Below are positions 18,570 through 26,831 of a stretch of 64,000 nt of DNA, piece by piece. The DNA lies in assembly GCF_002177135.1 (NCBI RefSeq), contig NZ_MWPH01000004.1:124001-188000 (forward strand), in the 5' to 3' direction. This DNA comes from Natronolimnobius baerhuensis. GTDB lineage: Archaea > Halobacteriota > Halobacteria > Halobacteriales > Natrialbaceae. Below the pieces are notes generated by a model. It worked only from the letters and a program-made list of their open reading frames with translations. It searched no databases and had not been told where the DNA came from. Made by a program: the position numbers and the translations under genes. How positions within the stretch are numbered: the first letter of the stretch is position 1; every line of letters begins with the position of its first letter.

Positions 18570-18614
18570 GCAACGGCACTTGTTTTGCGGTCTTGGTCGT
18601 ACAGCGTAGATGTG

Positions 18615-19463
18615 TTACTCGACTCGCAGTCGAACGTCGATTCCGTCGGGATCAATGACGACACCCGCAGTCTCTCGCTCGTCGACGGTATAGCCGCCGT
18701 CCTCGAGTCGCTGTGTGACTGCCTCGAGAGCCTTCTTGTCGGGGAGACAGAGTTCGATCCACGCTAGCCCGCGTCCCGCACGCGCGGTCGTTCGGCGATT
18801 CCAGGTGTTCGCACCGAGATGGTGGTGATAGCCGCCAGCCGAGATGAACGCCACGTTGGATGCGGTCATCTGCGTCTCGAACCCAAGCGTCTCAACGTAG
18901 AAGGCCTCGAACGCCGACAGCGACGTGACCTCGAGGTGGACGTGTCCGAGGTCAGTGGCTGCCGGGACGGTTTCAGCGCCCGTACTGTCGGCCGCGAGTT
19001 GTGAGAGATCGAGTGGGTCGGTTCCCATCTGGACGCGACCTGCCTCAGACCGCGGCCAGTCCTCGCGGGGGAAATCCCGGTAGAGTTCGACACCGTTTCC
19101 CTCGGGGTCGGTGAGATACAGTGCTTCGCTGACCAGATGGTCGGCTGCCCCATCGAGTTGCCAGTGGCTCCGAATCCGCTCGAGGGCAGCGCCAAGCGCG
19201 GGCCGCGAGGGCACGCGGAACGCGTTATGATAGAGTCCTGCACTCGTCTCGGGTCGGACCGGCACATCGTCGTCGCGTTCGAGGACGAGCAACGGCGTCT
19301 CACCCGCACCGAGAACGGAAGTTGTCGGGGAGCGCTCGAGGACAGCAAGTCCGACGACATCTCGATAGAAGGCGGTCTGTTCTGCGAGGTCGGAGACGGT
19401 AAGTGCGCTTCGTCCGAGGGAGGTCTCGTCCGGTAGACGATCAGGTGTAGATGACAGTGTCAT
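18615..19463 (-). CDS. Two-domain VOC (glyoxalase/extradiol dioxygenase-like) protein, CatE type
   Basis: The 282-residue product holds two vicinal-oxygen-chelate modules. The first (about 17-125) has LTVSDLAEQTAFYRDVVGL and LYLTDPEGNGVELYRD; the second (about 168-280) has GHVHLEVTSLSAFEAFYVETLGF and the histidine-rich YHHHLGANTW. This layout is that of CatE-like catechol-2,3-dioxygenases. The putative metal ligands are a histidine at the start of the second module (GHVH) and others that I cannot assign by eye. The substrate is unknown. It is divergent from the second GH2 gene, 124 bp away. Confidence 0.85.
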   Translation of the reverse strand: MTLSSTPDRLPDETSLGRSALTVSDLAEQTAFYRDVVGLAVLERSPTTSVLGAGETPLLVLERDDDVPVRPETSAGLYHNAFRVPSRPALGAALERIRSHWQLDGAADHLVSEALYLTDPEGNGVELYRDFPREDWPRSEAGRVQMGTDPLDLSQLAADSTGAETVPAATDLGHVHLEVTSLSAFEAFYVETLGFETQMTASNVAFISAGGYHHHLGANTWNRRTTARAGRGLAWIELCLPDKKALEAVTQRLEDGGYTVDERETAGVVIDPDGIDVRLRVE

Positions 19464-19587
19464 ATGTTGTGGTCGCTGTTGACGGAAACAGTCTCACTCG
19501 ATACTCGTGCCGCCGTGCATTGAACGTCTCGGCCAAGGCTACGCACAACCACGACCGAATTATGTGCCAGCAGTCGGTGGGGTACCT

Positions 19588-22422
19588 ATGGACACGATTT
19601 CGTTGTCGGGACCGTGGACGCTTCGACTCGATCCGGACAACAAGGGCTACCGCGAGAACCCGCCCGACAAGGTCATCGACGGGACGATCTATTTACCTGG
19701 AACGACGGACGAGTACGGCTACGGAGAGCCCGTCGAGGAGGACTCTCGAGACCACCTCGAGCGCACGCATCGCTACGAGGGGCCTGCCTGGTATCGTCGT
19801 CCCGTGACGATTCCCGACGAGTGGGCGGGAAAGCGAGTGACGCTGACACTCGAGCGCACCCGGCCAACCGAGGTCTGGCTCGACGGGGAGCGACTCGGCT
19901 CGCGGGAGTGTTTGAGCACGCCACATGTCTACGAGTTCCCCGGGCTCGAGCCCGGCGAATACGACCTCGCAATTTGCGTGGACAACACGGACGAGTCGAT
20001 GGACCGCGCCGGTGTCGAACGCTCGCACGCAGCCTCGGAGCACACGCAGACCAACTGGAACGGTATCGTCGGCGAGATTCGTCTGGATGCCAGCCCGCCG
20101 GTTCGAATTGAGCACGTCAGAACGACGCCGAACGTCGCCGAAAACGCGGTCGATTTGGCCGTGACGCTCGATGCACCATCCACAGACGCACTCGAGGGAA
20201 CGCTCACTGCGACCGCCCGGAGCGTGACCGGCGACGAGGTGCACGTCCCCGACCCGCTCGAGTGCGCCGTCTCCGTCGACGCTTCGGAGTGGACGGACGG
20301 ACAAACGACGCTCGAGTACACCTACGACCTCGGTCCCGACGCGCTCATCTGGGACGAGTTCTCGCCGGCAGCGTACGATCTCTCCATCTCGCTCGCGTTC
20401 GAGACGGACGCAGACAGTGGTGTCGACGAGTATGAGACGACGACCGGGCTGTGTGCGTTCGACGCCGACGGCACGCAGTTTTCGGTCAATGGCCGCACAA
20501 TCATCTTGCGCGGGCGAACCGACTGCTGTGTCTTTCCCGAAACTGGCTACCCGCCGACGACGACCGCCGAGTGGGTCGAACACATGGAAACGGCCAAATC
20601 CTACGGCATCAACCACTATCGCTTCCACAGCTGGTGTCCGCCGGCAGCCGCCTTCGAGGCCGCCGACCGGGTCGGCATCTACCTCCAACCGGAGTGCTCC
20701 CAGTGGGACTTTGGCACCTCGCTCGTCGAGGACGGCGACTACGACTACTACAAACGGGAAGCCGAACGCATTCTCGAGCGCTACGGCAATCACCCTTCGT
20801 TCGTCGCGTTCACCCTCGGCAACGAGAACAAGGGTGATGAGGAGCGCCTGAACGAACTCGTCCAACACTGCCGGAAATTCGATGACCGCCGGCTGTACGC
20901 ATACGGCGCGAACAATTTCCTAATGTCGCCACGACCCGGCGCGGCAGACGACTTCTTCATCACTGCAAACGTCCCCGACGAGCCCACGGCGGACCCCGAA
21001 ACGGTCGGCCGAACGCCGATCCGGGGCACCGGCCATATCAACGACACACCACCGTCAACAACCGTCGACTACGAAAGCGAACTCGCAGCCTACGACATTC
21101 CCGTCATCGGCCACGAAATCGGCCAGTATCAGATCCACCCGAACTACGACGAGACGCGCAAGTACCGCGGCGTCCTCCGGGCACGCAACCTCGAGCGGTT
21201 CGAACGCTCGCTCGCGGATCGGTTCATGGCCGGTCGCGACAGGGCGTTCCAGCACGCGTCCGGACAACTCGCGATCTCGTGCTATCGCGAGGATATCGAA
21301 GCCGCGTTCCGAACCGAGGGCTTCGGCGGCTTCCAACTACTCGGCCTGCAGGACTTTCCGGGGCAGGGAACCGCCATGGTCGGCCTGCTTGACTCGTTCA
21401 TGGAGTCGAAGGGACTGCTCGAGGCCCACGAGTGGCGACAGTTCTGTGCGGCCCGCGTTCCGTTACTCTCGTTCGAGCGCTACACGGCCACGACCGCGGA
21501 CGCGTTCGTCGCCGAGGCGACGTTCGCGAACTACGGGCCCGGCGCGGTGACGGACGCGACGGCAACGTGGTCGATCACCGCACCCGACGAAACCGACATC
21601 GCGACTGGCACACTCGAGTGCGACGACCTCGAGCAGGGCGCACTTACGCCGCTTGGCACTATCGACGCACCGCTCACCGATGTCGACGCACCCGCCGAAC
21701 TCGAGGTGACGCTCACAGTTTCGGGAACCGACGAGGCGGACGGCTCCGCGGTCGAGCGCACGACCTCCTATCCGCTCTGGGTCTATCCGGACGCACTCGA
21801 GTCCGCCGAGGGCGCTGCGGAAATCGAGGTCGCCCGACGGTTCGACGAGGACATACGGACTCGGCTAGCAGACGGCGAGACAGTCCTCTTGCTGCCCGAA
21901 CCGAGCGCGCTTCGGTACTCGCTCGAGGGCGCGTTCCAGCCCGACTTCTGGAACTACGAGGTGTTCAAGCGAAACGGCAAACCCGGCACGCTGGGGATGA
22001 CGACAGATCCGGATCACCCGCTGTTCGATGCGTTCCCAACTGCGGGTCACACCGACTGGCAGTGGTGGCCACTGCTGCGACATTCGCGGCCGATGATCCT
22101 CGACGACGCGCCCGCCGAGTTCGAGCCGGCGATACAGATTATCGATACGATCTATCGCAATCACAAACTCGGCGTCTACGCCGAAACCGCCGTCGGCGAC
22201 GGGAAACTCGCCATCTGTACGCTGGATCTCTCCCGCGATGATCCCGCGGTTCGGCAGTTCCGCCACAGCCTCGAGTCGTATCTCACCTCAGCGGCCTTTT
22301 CACCCGAGGAATCGCTTTCGACAGGTGTCCTCGAGAGTCTGTTCGACGCTGGCGACGAGAGCGAGCGGGCGTACGGCGACGACGCGGGTGCGTGGGTCGA
22401 GTTCGACGACACCGCCGAATAA
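19588..22422 (+). CDS. GH2-family glycoside hydrolase, unassigned specificity
   Basis: The 944-residue product begins MDTISLSGPWTLRLDP, a GH2 sugar-binding domain start. It then has a beta-sandwich, a TIM barrel with acid/base E413 in TLGNENKGD and probable nucleophile E510 in VIGHEIGQYQIHP, and a long C-terminal accessory region. The HEIGQ form of the nucleophile motif marks a GH2 subgroup different from the classical beta-galactosidases. The chosen ATG follows a TATA-like AATTAT by about 26 nt; an upstream in-frame start would add 27 residues. No export signal is seen. Its place at the edge of the arabinofuranosidase locus suggests a plant-glycan side-chain sugar. Confidence 0.83.
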   Translation: MDTISLSGPWTLRLDPDNKGYRENPPDKVIDGTIYLPGTTDEYGYGEPVEEDSRDHLERTHRYEGPAWYRRPVTIPDEWAGKRVTLTLERTRPTEVWLDGERLGSRECLSTPHVYEFPGLEPGEYDLAICVDNTDESMDRAGVERSHAASEHTQTNWNGIVGEIRLDASPPVRIEHVRTTPNVAENAVDLAVTLDAPSTDALEGTLTATARSVTGDEVHVPDPLECAVSVDASEWTDGQTTLEYTYDLGPDALIWDEFSPAAYDLSISLAFETDADSGVDEYETTTGLCAFDADGTQFSVNGRTIILRGRTDCCVFPETGYPPTTTAEWVEHMETAKSYGINHYRFHSWCPPAAAFEAADRVGIYLQPECSQWDFGTSLVEDGDYDYYKREAERILERYGNHPSFVAFTLGNENKGDEERLNELVQHCRKFDDRRLYAYGANNFLMSPRPGAADDFFITANVPDEPTADPETVGRTPIRGTGHINDTPPSTTVDYESELAAYDIPVIGHEIGQYQIHPNYDETRKYRGVLRARNLERFERSLADRFMAGRDRAFQHASGQLAISCYREDIEAAFRTEGFGGFQLLGLQDFPGQGTAMVGLLDSFMESKGLLEAHEWRQFCAARVPLLSFERYTATTADAFVAEATFANYGPGAVTDATATWSITAPDETDIATGTLECDDLEQGALTPLGTIDAPLTDVDAPAELEVTLTVSGTDEADGSAVERTTSYPLWVYPDALESAEGAAEIEVARRFDEDIRTRLADGETVLLLPEPSALRYSLEGAFQPDFWNYEVFKRNGKPGTLGMTTDPDHPLFDAFPTAGHTDWQWWPLLRHSRPMILDDAPAEFEPAIQIIDTIYRNHKLGVYAETAVGDGKLAICTLDLSRDDPAVRQFRHSLESYLTSAAFSPEESLSTGVLESLFDAGDESERAYGDDAGAWVEFDDTAE

Positions 22423-22586
22423 GGCGCTCCCGGAGGACGCAGCTAGCGACTGGCGAACCTGTTGTCCAACAGTACCAATTCGTTTTGGCGTGACCGTTAT
22501 CCTCGAATACGTGTTCCGTCGAGTTGCGCTTCTTCATAACCACTCTCGCCCTGGCCGCGCGGCCCGGGCGCTCTACAACCGGGGAG

Positions 22587-23453
22587 TCACGACGCTGTCA
22601 GCCACACCAGCGGTTCGAACCAAACGGCGGCGACGAGGACGGCGAGGAAGACGTACGAGCCGCGGATGAGTAACATCGTCGCAATCGTCGGAGACGCACG
22701 ACGAGCGATGGCGGCGACGGCAGCGAACGCGACTGCGGCGAGGACGGCCGTCGGCGGAAAGAGTTGGACAGCCGCGAGCGTGACGACGAGCACGAGTGCA
22801 AGCCCCATCAGCCCGTAGGCAACGTCGCGGGCGCGGTGCTCGCCGACGACGACGGCGACGGTCCGTTTCTGGATCGAACGGTCGTAGTCGTAGTCCTGTG
22901 CGTCGTCGATCACCTTGATCCCCGAGAGCAAGACGAGAAAGACGAGCGCAAAGGCGAACGGAACGGCCGTGATCGTCCCTGCTTGCACGTAGAACCCGCC
23001 AAGCAGCGAAAGCGAAATACCGAGTGGGTAGCCCGTCGTGGTCGTGATCGGGTTGGTATCGAGTTGGGGTGCGTGATGGTAGGCGATCAGCCACGTCGGG
23101 ACGGTCAGTGCAACGGCGACCCAGTTGACGAAGACGAACAACAGGACACAACACAGCGCAAACGCCGCCGTCGAGGCCGCGAGTCCAACGCGACAGCCCC
23201 GTGCGGTCAGCGGGTGATCGTCGTCCTCACCGCGGATATGAAAATCGACGTAGCCGTCTTTGACGTGGGCCGTATACACCGCCGCGAACATCGCCGCGAC
23301 GTGAATTACGGCGAGCGCGAGCGAAACGCGTTCAGCGAGCACCGCCCCGAACAGCGACGCGGCAAGCGGCGGCGTCATAAAGACCGGATGGATCTGCGAG
23401 CCGTACGCTCGAGTCGCCGCGCGGATGCCGGAGTCGCCCCTCACGAGCGCCAT
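22587..23453 (-). CDS. UbiA-family prenyltransferase
   Basis: Integral membrane protein of 288 residues with about eight hydrophobic spans. The two aspartate-rich motifs of the family are present: HVKDGYVDFHIRGEDDDHP near residue 65 and IDDAQDYDYDRSIQKRT near residue 185. These bind the prenyl diphosphate through magnesium. Haloarchaea use such enzymes for ether lipids, menaquinone, haem and carotenoids; the acceptor here cannot be told. It is the last gene of a minus-strand run starting at the RNase H-like gene, 43 bp after the FAD enzyme. Confidence 0.88.
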   Translation of the reverse strand: MALVRGDSGIRAATRAYGSQIHPVFMTPPLAASLFGAVLAERVSLALAVIHVAAMFAAVYTAHVKDGYVDFHIRGEDDDHPLTARGCRVGLAASTAAFALCCVLLFVFVNWVAVALTVPTWLIAYHHAPQLDTNPITTTTGYPLGISLSLLGGFYVQAGTITAVPFAFALVFLVLLSGIKVIDDAQDYDYDRSIQKRTVAVVVGEHRARDVAYGLMGLALVLVVTLAAVQLFPPTAVLAAVAFAAVAAIARRASPTIATMLLIRGSYVFLAVLVAAVWFEPLVWLTAS

Positions 23454-23496
23454 ATGCGAGTGACATCAAATGAAGGTATAATACCCGGGTCGCGTC

Positions 23497-24975
23497 TCAC
23501 TCGCCGGAGCCGTCAGGCTGGGTGGACTCCCCGGTGTCGGCTGACTCGAGCGCCGACGTCTCCGCCCGAACCCGCTCGCCGTCGGCCGTCTCCGGGAAAA
23601 TCTTCCCCGGATTGAGCGTATCCGTCGGATCGAGCGCGCGTTTGATCCGGCGCATCATCTCGACTGCGCCCGCGCCGTGTTCGGCCTCGAGGAACTGCTG
23701 TTTCCCTTCACCAATGCCGTGTTCGCCGGTGACGGTGCCGCCGAGTTCGATGGCCGTCTCGACGGTTCGGCGGTAGGCTTCCTCGCCGCGTTCGACCATT
23801 TCTGGATCGTCGAAATCGACCAGCACGTTGTGGTGGAGGTTGCCATCGCCCGCGTGGCCGTAGCAGGTGGTCAACAGGTCGTACTCGGCCGAAATCCGCT
23901 TGGTTTCGGCGACCATCTCCGGGTAGGCGCTGATCGGGACCGTCACGTCGCCGGGATGGAGCACCTCGAGGTCGTCGTCGTAGTGTTTGACCGCGAATGC
24001 AATTTCGCGGCGGGCCTCCCAGAGGTCGTCCATCTCGCTGTCAGTGGCGCTGACCTCGAACTCGAGGACGCCGTGGTCCTCGAAGATCGTCCGGCAGAGG
24101 TCGATTTCTTCCTCGATCCCGTGGTTTGCGTGAAACTCGAGAAAGACCATCGGCGCGTCGGGCAGGCCGGTATCGAGGTAGTCGTTGGTCATCCGGACGC
24201 TGAGTTCGTCCAGTAGTTCGATTCGGGCGACGGCAATCTCCGTGCGGACGGCGTCGAAGATGGCCTCAGTGGCGTCCTCGAGCGTCTCGAAGATGGCGCG
24301 CCCGCCGTGGATCTGCTGTGGTCGGCCCGCGAGTTCGAGCGTCGCCTCGGTGACGACGGCGAGTGTCCCCTCGCTGCCGACGATGAGGTCCGTCAGGTTG
24401 TAGCCACTCGAGGATTTGATCGCGCGCGAGCCGGTCTGGACGACGGTGCCGTCGGCGAGGACGGCCTCGAGGCCGAGCACCCAGTCCGACACTTCTCCGT
24501 AGCGGACGGTCTGCATGCCGCTCGCGTCGGTTGCGATCATTCCGCCAACTGTTGAAATGTCGCCCGAGGAGGGCAGCGGTGGGAAGAAAAGGCCATCGCG
24601 GGCGACGTGCTCGTCGACTGTGCTGCCGATGAGTCCCGGCCCCACGTCGATCTGGAAGTCATCAGGCCGGTAGTCGACGATGGCGTCCATGCGGGTCAGA
24701 TCCAGACTGATGCCGCCGTGGGCCGGCACGGCGTTGCCCTCGAGGCCGGTTCCCGCGGCGTAGGGCGTCACGGGCACGTCGTGGTCGGTCGCCGCCGAAA
24801 GGACGGCTGCAACATCGTCGGTGCTCTCGGGCCAGACGACCACGTCCGGCAGCACCTCGCGACCGCGCTGTTCGGCCCCCCAGTCGGCGGCCCGATCCGC
24901 GCGCCGACTCTCGGCGAACGATAGCTGATCGTCCGCGAGTCCAATTTCTTCGAGAAACGCGTACGCACCTGTCAT
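23497..24975 (-). CDS. FAD-linked oxidase, GlcD/D-lactate dehydrogenase type
   Basis: Oxidises a 2-hydroxyacid such as glycolate or D-lactate. The 492-residue product has the PCMH-type FAD-binding domain (PYAAGTGLEGNAVP, then GDISTVGGMIATDASG) and the FAD-oxidase C-terminal domain (YGHAGDGNLHHN, GTVTGEHGIGEGK, LDPTDTLNPGKIF). The length is that of GlcD without the fused iron-sulfur CCG domain that other haloarchaeal homologues carry, so electrons must pass to a partner encoded elsewhere. The last 30 residues are a variable acidic tail. Confidence 0.88.
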   Translation of the reverse strand: MTGAYAFLEEIGLADDQLSFAESRRADRAADWGAEQRGREVLPDVVVWPESTDDVAAVLSAATDHDVPVTPYAAGTGLEGNAVPAHGGISLDLTRMDAIVDYRPDDFQIDVGPGLIGSTVDEHVARDGLFFPPLPSSGDISTVGGMIATDASGMQTVRYGEVSDWVLGLEAVLADGTVVQTGSRAIKSSSGYNLTDLIVGSEGTLAVVTEATLELAGRPQQIHGGRAIFETLEDATEAIFDAVRTEIAVARIELLDELSVRMTNDYLDTGLPDAPMVFLEFHANHGIEEEIDLCRTIFEDHGVLEFEVSATDSEMDDLWEARREIAFAVKHYDDDLEVLHPGDVTVPISAYPEMVAETKRISAEYDLLTTCYGHAGDGNLHHNVLVDFDDPEMVERGEEAYRRTVETAIELGGTVTGEHGIGEGKQQFLEAEHGAGAVEMMRRIKRALDPTDTLNPGKIFPETADGERVRAETSALESADTGESTQPDGSGE

Positions 24976-25000
24976 ATGCCTCCATTCGTCACGGTCTGTA

Positions 25001-25447
25001 TCAATCCGTCGCCAACGACTGACACACCGCTTGGACTACGTCCGTGCCCCGTTTGGCCGCCGCGCCGTACTCGAGAAAGACCAGCGTTCGGGGCGGTTGG
25101 CTCGCTTTCGGGCGGACGCGAAGGTCGAGGTCCTCGGCGGCTGTCGCGGCGACCTCTTGTCCGACCTCGAACTCGAGGCGGGCGCGGTCCTCGTGGATGT
25201 AGACACGAGCGAGGCGGGTGCTGTCGGCTTCGTCATCGTCAGCGTCGCCGTCTGCATTGCTGTCGTCTGTGGCGTCGGCGTCTAGATACTCGACATCGTA
25301 CGCGCGAGCACCCTCTGCCGTCGGTTCCACATCCCGGTCGGCGTTCGTAACCGCAATCGACTCGAGGCCGCCGTCCTCACGGCCGTCGAGTTCGGACGAC
25401 AGTAGTTGCGCGATGCGCGTCCCATCGGTGATGCGCTCTTCGACCAT
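25001..25447 (-). CDS. Conserved haloarchaeal protein of unknown function
   Basis: The 148-residue product opens MVEERITDGTRIAQLLSSEL. It carries a very acidic low-complexity insert near residues 56-75 (many Asp) and an ordered beta-rich C-terminal half. The codon use and acidity match its neighbours. It lies 23 bp after the DUF2240 gene and 25 bp before the FAD enzyme gene, so it is in the same transcription unit. I do not recognise a function. Confidence 0.8.
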   Translation of the reverse strand: MVEERITDGTRIAQLLSSELDGREDGGLESIAVTNADRDVEPTAEGARAYDVEYLDADATDDSNADGDADDDEADSTRLARVYIHEDRARLEFEVGQEVAATAAEDLDLRVRPKASQPPRTLVFLEYGAAAKRGTDVVQAVCQSLATD

Positions 25448-25470
25448 ACTGATCGTCGGGCGGGGTACGA

Positions 25471-25935
25471 CTAACTCTCTTCGGCTTCTGTGTCTGTGAT
25501 CGTTGCGCGGGCGACGGGTGCGATGTCGTCCACCTCGAGTCCTTCCCGACGCGCGTAGACGACTGCGGCGGCTTCGATGGTGATCCCAAGTTCGTTCTGG
25601 AGGGCGTTGACCGCGCCGACGGCTTCGTGTTTTTCGACACCGGCGGCGACGAGTTGGTCGAGAACGCGTTCGAACGCCGAGCGCTCTGTGAGCATGTCAT
25701 CGTCGGGGACAAACTCCTCTGGAATCGTCACCTCGCTCGTCTCGAACGTCGCCACGAGGTCGTTTCCGTCGTGCTCGAGCAAGCCGTCCTGGGTTGCCAC
25801 GTCGATCAACCGCTTGGCTTGATCGGGCGAGAACCAGTTGCGATCTAGCGAGAGCGCAACGACGAACTCACCCTCCTCGAGGCGTGTGGTCCCGTTTTGG
25901 ATGAAGGGGGCGGCGACGGCGACGCGAAGGCTCAT
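25471..25935 (-). CDS. DUF2240 family protein
   Basis: The 154-residue product begins MSLRVAVAAPF and carries LSLDRNWFSPDQAKRLIDVA, features of the archaeal DUF2240 family. The N-terminal part looks like a winged helix and the C-terminal part like a small helical bundle. The role is unknown. It lies 81 bp downstream of the RNase H-like gene on the same strand. Confidence 0.85.
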   Translation of the reverse strand: MSLRVAVAAPFIQNGTTRLEEGEFVVALSLDRNWFSPDQAKRLIDVATQDGLLEHDGNDLVATFETSEVTIPEEFVPDDDMLTERSAFERVLDQLVAAGVEKHEAVGAVNALQNELGITIEAAAVVYARREGLEVDDIAPVARATITDTEAEES

Positions 25936-26016
25936 CGCCGATGACTTGCTGTGGGTGGAGAATAACGGTGGCGGTTCGACCGCGGGAGTGGCGGTCGGAC
26001 GACTGGTAGCAACCGA

Positions 26017-26670
26017 TTAATCGGATGCCCGACCGCTCCCACCGCCGTTGCCGTTTCGATCAGCGCGCGAGGGTGGCGGGAACTCGGTGGCCTGTGTGCT
26101 CGACTCGAGTGGGTCGGGCAGGACACAGCGGTCGGGTTCGTGATTGACGTGGCGATACCGGTCCGGTGTGTTGGCAAGCGGGTGAGCAGGGTTTTGATCG
26201 CTATTGATACGCGCCGCTCGGACTTCGTCGAACCCGTTGAGGCGGGCTTCGATGCCACGCCAGTGATAGCGGGTTTCCCGGGGGACCGAAAGCGGTTGCG
26301 GCGCTTTCCGGTCGGGGTGGGTCGTCGCGAGGACGGCGTTGTTGACGTTGCTTGCGAGGGAGTCGTGGTCGACGAGAACACCAACGCGGGCATCGCGTGG
26401 CGCACGCGCGGCGAGAACGTCGAGTCCGAGGTGAAGCGCCCGATACTCGGCGACGTTGTTGTCCGGCGGCGTATCCGTGGTTGCAATGCGTGCGACACGG
26501 GTGCCGTCGCGTGTTTCAATGACGGCGCCTAATCCGCCGCCCGTTTTCCGGAAGGACCCATCGGTAGCGACATAGAAGTCACGATGATGGGTCCGCGGGG
26601 GATGGGCGATATGCGGCGTCGGCGACTCGTCGAACAGGTCCCGCAGTGCGGACCGGCCGTGAGCGGCCAT
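26017..26670 (-). CDS. RNase HI-like protein
   Basis: The product (217 residues from the ATG at 26668-26670, MAAHGRSALR) contains the RNase H fold core: YVATDGSFRKTGGGLGAVI with the first catalytic aspartate, NNVAEYRALHLGL with the catalytic glutamate, and VDHDSLASNV with the next aspartate. The C-terminal 60 residues are poorly conserved and polar. It would cleave RNA in RNA-DNA hybrids. The start used is better than one 22 codons upstream, which would add a basic, cysteine-containing lead. Confidence 0.85.
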   Translation of the reverse strand: MAAHGRSALRDLFDESPTPHIAHPPRTHHRDFYVATDGSFRKTGGGLGAVIETRDGTRVARIATTDTPPDNNVAEYRALHLGLDVLAARAPRDARVGVLVDHDSLASNVNNAVLATTHPDRKAPQPLSVPRETRYHWRGIEARLNGFDEVRAARINSDQNPAHPLANTPDRYRHVNHEPDRCVLPDPLESSTQATEFPPPSRADRNGNGGGSGRASD

Positions 26671-26798
26671 ACATCGACTACGGGGTGTGGTCCACTTAAA
26701 CTTGTGCCTGGACTCACATACCGCGAACCGCACCACATTCCTTCAATGGTTAAAATATATAAAATATACCCTGTCTTCCCTTTTCAATAGCACTAACA

Positions 26799-26805
26799 TT
26801 TATAC
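26799..26805 (+). promoter_or_regulatory. TATA-like box of the second ABC operon
   Basis: TTTATAC at 26799-26805 lies 26 nt before the ATG at 26832, as expected for a leaderless transcript. A second very AT-rich element (about 26748-26769) lies further upstream. Confidence 0.55.
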
Positions 26806-26831
26806 AAAAGCTGTGTCATTGTACACTTGGT

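Noticed and set aside
19693-20868. A 391-codon minus-strand frame inside the second GH2 gene
   Set aside because: High GC leaves few stops on the opposite strand. The GH2 reading has catalytic motifs and the antisense product has none.
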